NCBI RefSeq assembly: GCF_958979055.1
Contig: NC_084897.1
Location: 22,503,628-22,567,627 of the forward strand
Length of the DNA: 64,000 nt
Direction: 5' to 3'
Origin: Alnus glutinosa
Lineage: Eukaryota; Streptophyta; Magnoliopsida; Fagales; Betulaceae
Part shown: one piece after another, positions 47,272 through 64,000 of the stretch
How positions within the stretch are numbered: position 1 is the stretch's first letter
How the letters are laid out: each line of letters opens with the position of its first letter
Position numbers and translations under genes: made by a program
The notes under the pieces: generated by a model
What the model saw: only the letters and a program-made list of their open reading frames with translations
Told to the model about the DNA's origin: nothing
Databases searched by the model: none

Positions 47272-49857
47272 TTAACAATGATAATTATTATATGGTCATA
47301 TGTATCTAATAATAATATTTTTTTTTAGTCTAATAATACTGATATCATATGATCTAATGATTATATAGCATAATGTTAGATCATATGATCATGTGATCTA
47401 AATTTCAATGATAATACATATAATCATATGATTTAAATTCTACTGATAATATTTAATTTGTGGTTATAATTAACATATTGGTGATTTCAATCCTAATCAT
47501 TTTATTTAGATACTTAGATACTTATTTTATATACTTAGGGTTTGTTTGGGTTTGTGATTTTAAAAAGTGCGATTTAAAATAACGATTTTAAAATGTGCGA
47601 TTTGAAAAAAGTGATTTTTAAAAACACAGTTAAGCGTTTGACAAAATCGTAGTTTAGCTTTTAAAATTATGTGTTTTCAAAAAAGCACAATCTTGCATGC
47701 GATTTGAAAAAGTATATTTTCTGCGTTTTCAAATTACAATTTTTAAAAATGTAGTTCTCAAACGATTTATATAACATCATATGGTCCTATGTATCTAATG
47801 ATACTTTCTTTCTTTTTTTAATCTAATGATAATACTTAGATCACATTATTTAATAATTATATAACACAATGTTAGATTATATGATAATGGGGTCTAAATT
47901 ATAATTATAATATATATAATCATAAAAATCATATGATATAAATTATAATGATAATACTTAATTCATGATTATAATTAACACATTGGTGATTTCAATTAAT
48001 CATAATCATAATCATAATCCTTGTTATTGTATATGACTAATGTTATTAAGTTTTGAAATTGTCATTATATCATATGATTAATGTGAATTCTTACTTACAT
48101 ATGTAATTTATATAGCTAACCATTGTATTTAAGTATAATTAATAGTGATTAAATACTTATAATTTTAAACATACTTAATCTTTGTAACTAATTAGCTAGA
48201 TCCCAATTATTTTATTTGTATGAATTTGTATACATATAGCTTAAGTTATATATTTATATATATGAATCAAATTATATGACTTACAAGATTATCTATGATA
48301 AATATGATCATTACGAATCATAACTATCATAATTCATAACTATGTACTGATAGTACATATTTCATATAATTATACGATCTAAGTATTATCATATGATCAT
48401 ATCATCTTATATTTTGAATCACGTGATCTAACGTTTCTTAAGTATCTAATGATAATACTTATAACATATAATCATATTTAACTGATATAGTGATTATATG
48501 GCATATGACACAATGTTATATTATTATATGATTATATAAAGCTATTATATTACATGGATAATATGACTGGCAAATTAAGTATGACATATGGCACAATAGC
48601 TTCAGCCTCTTGATAATACTAATTAGATCATATCTAACGGTTATATAGCACAAATTTAAATCATATGATCTACATTATAATGATAATTTATAACTTATGA
48701 ATTGTGGTTATAATTAATATATAAGTTATTTCAATCCTAATAACTTAACTTGGGATTGTATGAATCACATTATTATTATATATGAATAATATGATTAAGT
48801 TTCATAAATGTCATTATATCATATGAATAATGTGAATCCATACTTACTGTAACTTACGTACGTAATCTATATACATAGTCATTACATCTAAATATTACTA
48901 ATAATTATTAAATACTTAAAATCATAAATCATACTTATTAAATGTATCTAAATACTAAACCATTATATTAGTATGAATTTGTATACTATATCATATATGA
49001 CACTAAACTATATATAGGTATAGTTATATATGTTACTAATATGTATATATATTTATGATTATGAATTATGAATCATATCACATCACTTGATTTATGAGAT
49101 TATCTATGAATCTATAATAAGTAATTAAGTATGATTATTATAAATTTATGAGTCATAAATCATAATTATCAAATTTTTCATAATTCATAACTACCTACTA
49201 ATAATACTAATATTATATGCTCATATGATTTAAGTATTATCATATGATAATATATTTAACATATTAACATGATCTAACAATCCGTATGTAATGATTATTA
49301 AATATTTAATGATAATACTCATAAAATATTATAAAGTGATTGCATATTTTATATTTATATGTCATATGGTAGTATGGTACAATGTTATGTTATTATATGA
49401 TTATATAATCCTATAAATTATAATCCTATTATATTACATGAATAATTTGATTAAGTATCTAGATTGTCATTATATCATATGACTAACAATTAATTATTGA
49501 TATTATTTACTTTTACTATTTTATATACATATGACCAATTAATATATATTGACTAATAACTATTGTTATTTGTTACTTAATTTATTCTTACATAATACAC
49601 ATAGTATATTATTCATTAATATATGTATATATATATACACGAGTCGAGCCTTAATAAACGAGTCGATCCTTATACGAGCGGGTTCACGAGCTTTAGTCGA
49701 GTCGAGCCGAGTTTATACGAGTTTGCATCGTTTAATAATCGAGTTTGATTTTCGTGTTCACGAGTAGCTCATTTAATAATCGATTCGAGCACGAGCCGAG
49801 TTTATTCGAGCCGATCTCGAGTAAGCTCACGAGTAGCTCAGCTCGTTTACACCCCTA
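46763..49857. repeat. Arm A' of the giant inverted repeat
   Basis: Reverse complement of 42612-45703. It starts GTAACTGGTAAGCATGGG and ends CTCGTTTACACCCCTA. Its MITE copy is at about 47535-47762 and its (AAT)n tract at about 47239-47268, both where the inverted arm predicts. Confidence 0.9.
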
Positions 49858-49865
49858 CCAGTTAC

Positions 49866-50924
49866 CAAGCTTTAATCGATAGCGTCTGATCAATTTTTTT
49901 CTTCAATCGCAGCCGTTTGCTGTTGGAATATGGGTTACAGCTATAAGGCACTAATATCACTAAATATTATATGATGTTTCAAATTATGATGAGCACACTC
50001 TTTTAAATAGTATCTAACGACTTAAACAGAATCATCAAATTAGTGATTATTATAAACGGCCAGGATCGCAAGTGGAGCTGATTTCAGCTACACACGTGTA
50101 GAGGAGAAAAAAAAAATTAAATCCCTTATCATGATACTCATCCCTTCCGTGCCAATTTTTTAACCCCTCAAATCTCAGCCATCAAACCACAACCACAACT
50201 CTGAGCATTCACTTCCCCTCATTTACGCAACCACCCATAGTAGTCATACGCCCCAAACAGTCACAACCTATCAATATCTTCTCCAACTCTCCAATCCACT
50301 CCAAAACCACAATTTCCCAATCTTCATATCTCTTATGTTCTTCCCTCTCCCCTTATTTCGTTTCTATTTCAAATATTCCATTCAGACAAACACCATGAAC
50401 TTCTCCTTCCTCATAACTCCTTGGCCCTTGCGTAGATACTAAGATCTTCATTGCCGAAGGCCGTTATGGATTTCATTACAGAAGTGGGTGCTGGTGACGA
50501 AGTTGGGGTGTCTCGTGAAAGCCATAAAGATTAAGTCATTGAAGCAGATCTACCTCCACTCATTGCCCATCAAGGAGTGCCACATCGTGCACTAGATCGT
50601 GATATCATTAGGCAAATTTAAGTTATGTTATTTAGAAAAGTTAATTAATAAAATTTGTTCATTTTTTCAGTTGATTTTTTTTTTTCAAAGCTTAAAATGC
50701 TCTAACTTGAGCCGAGCTCGAGCTGAGTACTCGAACTCGAGATCGATCAGTAAGATCGAGCTCGATCTCGAGTTCGCACAGAGATCTCCCCTTGGCGAGC
50801 CGAGCTCGAACACAAAAATGAGGCTCGTGTTAAGCTCGAGCTCGAGCTCGAGATCGAGAAAAAATCAGACGAGCCGATCTCGAACAACTAATACTCGCTC
50901 AAGATCGGCTCGTTTACACCCCTA
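49866..50924. repeat. Unit B, second copy
   Basis: Same order and length as 45704-46762. Differences I can see include TTTGCTGTTGG for TTTGCTATTGG, CCAATTTTTTAA for CCAATTATTTAA, GTAGATACT for GTAGCTACT and CGAGCTGAG for CGAGCCGAG. Confidence 0.88.
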
Positions 50925-50932
50925 TGCATAAC

Positions 50933-51714
50933 ATAATTGCATATGCAAAACGGCTACAAACGACATGTTGTACACCTCTACGGGCTACTTTAACGACATG
51001 CATTAAGCTAGCTCATACTAGATGCATATGAAACGACAATGCTCATCCAGAATCATCCAGAATATTGATGGCTCCTAGCAAAGGGAAATCTTTACTACGA
51101 GGGAAAAGTGGGAGTTGCTGACACCTATCAATAATCAACATAGAGTAATGTTAAAAGTCTCTTTAGTTGTGTTTTTCTAATAATAATTTGTCTTTTAAAA
51201 TTATCATTGAGTTTATGATTGATCACTATTAAATTATGATCAAATGTTAGATTTAAAAGTCAATCTCATTTTTAGATAGACACGATAAAGACTTACAAAA
51301 TTACTCATCCAATGTAGGATTGAAGAGTTACAAAAAATTCTAAGAGCCGACATAACTCCTATTACGTGCAATCACATGTCAGCAAGTCATGAAAAAGTCG
51401 TAGGTCTTGCATTACCCTTAGTGGAGAATTATAAACAGGGTTGTCAATTTTATTTCATCATTTTCCTTCCTGATTAGGTTTCAGTATAGTGGGCATTTGG
51501 TTGCAATTGTGGAACTGTAGGAATATACAAGACTCGTAGCGGCTAACGCTAGCTTGCTCATTAGTGTAATCTCAATTTAAATTAACAGCATTTCAAGATG
51601 TAATCTCAATTTAAATTATGGCACCTTCATGTATGATGAAAGTTCAAATGCTAACGAACCATTTCCAGACAAGTCTATATCTTACACTGAGGTACCAATA
51701 GGGTTCTAATTCCG
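50933..51714. other. Intergenic / 3' flank of the STR6-like gene
   Basis: No gene. The sequence following the element's TSD shows no paired ends. The part near 51714 is the likely 3' UTR of the minus-strand gene. Confidence 0.45.
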
Positions 51715-60681
<8,967 letters not shown>

Positions 60682-61042
60682 TGCTAGGGTTTCTATGCAG
60701 CTTTTGAGTTGCAGATTGTATTTGAGGAGGAAGAAGGTGAGAGGGACTGCTTGCTATTAGCTTGGGGAACTTTTGGTCATTTAGTCTATTAATAATTTAA
60801 TAGTTTCTAATAATAAAATTTTAAAAAAATAATAATAATAATAATAGTTCCTTCTTCTTCTTCTTTTTTTCTTTTTTAAACGCAAAATTTAGGGTTAAGA
60901 ATGTGTTAATTTCGATTTTCGTATAATGCCATAAGAATGTAAGAATAATAATATAAATGCATTAATTGATTAGTGTCTAGCTCTGAAATTCATATAACGA
61001 AAAATCATGAATTTGAGAGTTTCTACACCAATATTATTTTAA
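60682..61042. promoter_or_regulatory. 5' flank of the STR6-like gene
   Basis: This must contain the promoter of the minus-strand gene. A CTTCTTCTTCTTC tract and AT-rich sequence are present. No TATA box can be singled out. Confidence 0.4.
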
Positions 61043-61924
61043 GGGATAATTGCACCGTTGGTCCCTGTGGTATACCATAATTATTTTTCACTCCCTATGG
61101 TTTAAAAAGTTCACTGAAGGTCCTCGTGATATGCAATAATTACAAATCAATCCCTGGCGTCAAATTCTGTTAAAATTTTTAACAGATTTCGTCAAATGCC
61201 ACGTCAGCGCCACGTGTCGCCAATAAGATGGCGACACGTGTCTATCGTAATAAAAAATATAAATTTATTAAAAAATAAATAAAAATACTTATTTTTTTAT
61301 AAAAAAAATTCAAAAAAAAAAACAAAAAAAAAAAAGAAAAGCTGAAGGGGTGGTGGCCGCCCCCAGCCACTGCAGGGGGTGGAGCGCGGCCACCCCCAAG
61401 GCCCAGGGGGTGGCCTTCGGGCCACCCCTAGATCTACTAAGGGTGGCCCGATGGCCACCCCCGGCCACTGGGGGTGGCCGCGCGCCACCCCAGGTGGCCT
61501 CTGGGGGTGGCCATCGGGCCACCCTTAGAAGATCTTCGGGCCACCCCCAATGGCCTGGGGGTGGCCGCGCGCCACCCCCGGCGGCCTCTGGGGGTGGCGC
61601 GCGGCCACCCCCTTTCCCATTTTTGTTTTTTTGTTTTTTCTTTTTTTTTTTAAAAAAAAATAAGTATTTTTTTATTTATTTTTTAATAAATTTATATTAT
61701 TTTATTAAAATTAGACATGTCAGCGCCACGTGTCACCAATAAGATGACAACACGCGGCGCTGACGTGGCATTTGACGGAATCTGTTAAAAATTTTAACAG
61801 AATTTGACGCCAGGGATCGATTTGTAATTATTGCATATCACGAGGACCTCCCATGAACTTTTTAAACCATAGGGAGTGAAAAATAATTATGGTATACCAC
61901 AGGGACCAACGGTGCAATTATCCC
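61043..61924. mobile_element. Mutator-like foldback MITE (882 bp) with 9-bp TSD and GC-rich core
   Basis: Ends GGGATAATTGCACCGTTGG and its complement are flanked by the perfect 9-bp repeat TTATTTTAA (61034-61042 and 61925-61933), the TSD length of Mutator-like elements. The inverted arms are about 200 bp and nearly perfect (TCCCTGTGGTATACCATAAT, TTTTTAACAGATT, CACGTCAGCGCCACGTG). The core at 61340-61615 is made of alternating CCACCCCC and GGGGGTGGCC blocks. The encoded frames of about 65-130 codons are artefacts of the repeat. Confidence 0.85.
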
Positions 61925-61964
61925 TTATTTTAAATATAGGTATTTGTGCTTAGATGGCGGCTCA

Positions 61965-62735
61965 ATTGGATAAGACGAGAAGAAGATGGGAGTGGAAGTG
62001 ATTGTGCGTGATGACTAAGGGTCCATTTGGGTTTGCGATTTCAAAAAGTGCGATTTAAAATAACGATTTTAAAATGTGTGATTTGAAAATAGTGATTTTT
62101 AAAAACGCAGTTAAGCGTTTGGCAAAATCGCAGTTTAGCCTTTAAAATCGCGAATTTACCTTTAAAATTCTGCGTTTTCAAAAAAGCATCATCTTATCTG
62201 CGATTTGAAAAAGCAGATTTTCTGCATTTTCAAATCGCAATTTTTAAAAACGCAATTCTCAAACGATCTATGTTCTACAATTTGGTTTAAAATCGCATTT
62301 ATTGCCTATGAAATCGCAATCTCAAACGCACCCTAAGGCGATATATTGGTAACTATGGCCACGATTGTTCCATATATTAATGATCTGACAATAGCGGAAG
62401 CAGTGGCGGCCTAGAAGGCTATCACTTTTTGTTGTGAGTTGGGTTTTCAGCCAGTAATTTTTTAAGGAGATTCACTAATCGTTGTCTCTGCTTTGTGCAA
62501 GGATACACCTTGCTAGAGCAACTTCAGCCAATCGATAGAGAACATTAGAATTCGGCTTCATAGTTTACATCTTTTTAAAGTTACGCACATTCGAAAGGAT
62601 GCTAACAAAGCAACCCATCAAACAAATGGCCAAGTTAGCTTTGATGCAGATGTTAGACCATGTATGGTTGGAGGAATGCCCTTCCTCTATCCAAAATAGA
62701 GTACTTGCTGAGCAAGTTTCTCTTCCTTGATTAAT
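61965..62735 (+). pseudogene. RNase H-like (RVT_3) LINE fragment, split by a MITE
   Basis: Either side of the MITE at 62019-62333 the plus strand reads as a plant RNase H-like domain: VEVIVRDD before it; TIAEAVAA, CCELGFQPVIF, GDSLIVVSAL and a later KATHQ-type segment after it. In-frame stops replace expected residues. The host sequence is continuous across the MITE once one TAA target copy is removed. Confidence 0.65.
62019..62333. mobile_element. PIF/Harbinger-like MITE (315 bp) with TAA TSD
   Basis: Ends GGGTCCATTTGGGTTTGCG and, inverted, GGGTGCGTTTGAGATTGCG, flanked by TAA (62016-62018 and 62334-62336). The interior is full of AAATCGC and GCGATTT strings. Truncated relatives lie inside both arms of the large hAT-like element (about 44704-44933 and 47535-47762). 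Confidence 0.78.
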
Positions 62736-62739
62736 GATA

Positions 62740-64000
62740 TTTATATCATTCATTTAAATAATAATAATAATATCAACCTCATGAAAACATTATATTTTTT
62801 AAAAAGGTTCTACCCCGTGAAACATTCTTTAATGGAACTCTAGCCTTATACGGCTATGATTGAGAAACCATTAGTTTCACTTGGTGGGCAACTTATCAAT
62901 TTATCTGGTAAATTCTACCATCTATGCAAAATCCAAATAAGGGTAACCTTTATGTTCGAAAAATGGCCAAACTCTTCACAATAATCACTTCACCACCAAT
63001 GATTCAGTTTATTGCATTGTTTGATTTTATTTCATTCTCAAATTGGAAGAGAGTTTCAAGCAAGAAATGTGATGTGAATTATGACAGATCCAAAATGGAG
63101 AAAATGTCTCCTAAATTTTTGGCATATTGTTACTCAACACGAACACCAAGACAATAACCTTAATATAGACCCTAGTTCAACAACTCAGCCGTGTCAACCA
63201 CAAATGACTATTTATATGAAACAACTAAATAAATTGTACACTATTTCTTAATGAGATATGATCTTAGCCTATGTAGCAAGATGGTCCCTAGCTAGTTTTA
63301 AATTTTTTTTATTTTTTTTTTTTTCTAAAAAAAAAATAAAAGTAAAAATTGTCACCTAGACAAAAATTGTTAAAAATTATATATTGAAGTGACAATGTAT
63401 CATATATTTTCCTCGAAAGAGTCATTCCCGTAAGAATAACTATTCTCCCAAACAAAAGAATAGATTATGATTTCTGAAAAACCCACATTTTTGTTTTCAA
63501 GTCTAAATTAAAAATAAAAAATAAAAAATAAATAATGAAAGAATTCTATGGGTGACAGACCACACTAACATACATGTTCAGTTAGGAAGTGGTTGTCGGC
63601 CATCAATGGAATTTTCAAAATTTGTTTTATAAATAAATCTCGAGTATTTTAGAAATTTTGATTCAATTTTAGTGAGTGCATATATCGTCCACAAACAAAA
63701 GAAACAAAAAAAAAAAAAAAAAAAAAAATAGTCATTCCATTCCGACCTCTTATATTCCTATTAATACTCAATTCATATTCTTAAAGAAATAACCGATTCA
63801 TGTACCAAATGTGCACCAAGATATACTCCGACAAGACTTACCCCACACTGGGTCGCTAGTTCCATAGAACTCACTAATAATCCAAGAATCACAAACACAG
63901 ACACAAAAGCTAAGAAGTACAAAAGCGATTTCAAGTAAATGGAACCACAATGACAACTTTTTAGCTATCATGTATAGAAAATACACATCAAGATGGAAAC
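62740..64000. other. Right-hand end, no identified gene
   Basis: AT-rich, with poly-A and poly-T tracts (63306-63345, 63707-63729). One minus-strand frame at 63798-63986 contains a possible splice donor (GTGTGGG|GTAAGT near 63843). It could be the tail of an exon whose gene lies beyond the window, but the peptide is not recognisable. Confidence 0.35.

Larger units (their letters stand above)
42612..50924. mobile_element. 8.3-kb composite hAT-like element: inverted self-insertion with flipped spacer
   Basis: The whole unit starts TAGGGGTGTAAACGAG, ends CTCGTTTACACCCCTA, and is flanked by the 8-bp repeat TGCATAAC (42604-42611 and 50925-50932), so it behaves as one hAT-type insertion. It has four parts. 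Arm A is 42612-45703. Unit B is 45704-46762 and ends in a TIR. Arm A' is 46763-49857, the reverse complement of A, also ending in a TIR. A second copy of B is 49866-50924. Both B copies are 1059 bp and I see about six differences. The octamer CCAGTTAC closes A, recurs at 49858-49865, and appears inverted (GTAACTGG) at 46763. Subterminal GAGCTCGAGC-type repeats are dense. No transposase frame exists. It sits 173 bp before the aminopeptidase ATG. Confidence 0.88.

Noticed and set aside
61297-61742. Proline/glycine-rich frames in the GC-rich block
   Set aside because: All frames are open because the core is a repeated GGGGGTGGCC/GGCCACCCCC array inside a foldback element.
63798-63986. Minus-strand frame with a possible splice donor
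   Set aside because: Peptide not recognisable and no partner exon found in the window; noted only as a possible edge exon.

Overview
The window is nuclear DNA from a flowering plant, most likely a woody rosid eudicot (the clade is inference). It is AT-rich. Genes are split by GT-AG introns of 80 bp to over 3 kb. PPR, CYP71 P450, Agenet and DUF538 families are present, and the spacers and long introns are filled with transposable-element debris. No CRISPR, operon or prokaryotic signals were seen. I identified no tRNA or rRNA gene.

Layout. 1.35-3.56 kb (-): a PGN-like PPR gene with one intron. 6.08-10.06 kb (-): a six-exon organellar alkaline/neutral invertase. 12-14.3 kb: LINE RNase H debris and a CACTA remnant. 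15.3-17.2 kb (+): a CYP71-type P450 whose only visible lesion is one in-frame stop. 18.6-19.9 kb: a hAT MITE and a nested pair of MITEs. 20.06-22.62 kb (+): one four-Agenet-domain gene or two adjacent two-domain genes. 24.9-25.4 kb (-): a DUF538/SVB-like gene. 25.6-30.2 kb: repeats including a TSD-flanked solo-LTR-like unit. 30.29-42.44 kb (-): a 14-exon mitochondrial Xaa-Pro aminopeptidase (ICP55/XPNPEP3 family) whose introns hold LINE, SINE and MITE copies. 42.6-50.9 kb: an 8.3-kb composite hAT-like element with giant inverted repeats. 51.7-60.7 kb (-): a nine-exon gene fusing a TrhO/rhodanese-like half to an FSH1-type serine hydrolase (STR6-like). 61.0-64 kb: a foldback element with a GC-rich core, a MITE inside an RNase H fragment, and nothing coding that I can name.

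The gene set recalls two Arabidopsis chromosome 1 neighbourhoods from memory: invertase A - PGN - SVB, and STR6 - ICP55. Here they lie side by side. The products serve separate housekeeping roles (organellar RNA or protein processing, sucrose cleavage, tRNA or sulfur chemistry) and do not form one pathway.

The most unusual structure is the 8.3-kb element just upstream of the aminopeptidase gene. Its outer ends carry an 8-bp target duplication (TGCATAAC). A second 8-bp site (CCAGTTAC) abuts both internal terminal repeats in opposite orientations. This fits a hAT element that inserted into a copy of itself, followed by inversion of the 1.06-kb spacer between the 3.09-kb arms. Exon boundaries were set by hand from splice consensus, reading frame and family conservation. 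They agree in phase throughout, but no transcript or database search was available.
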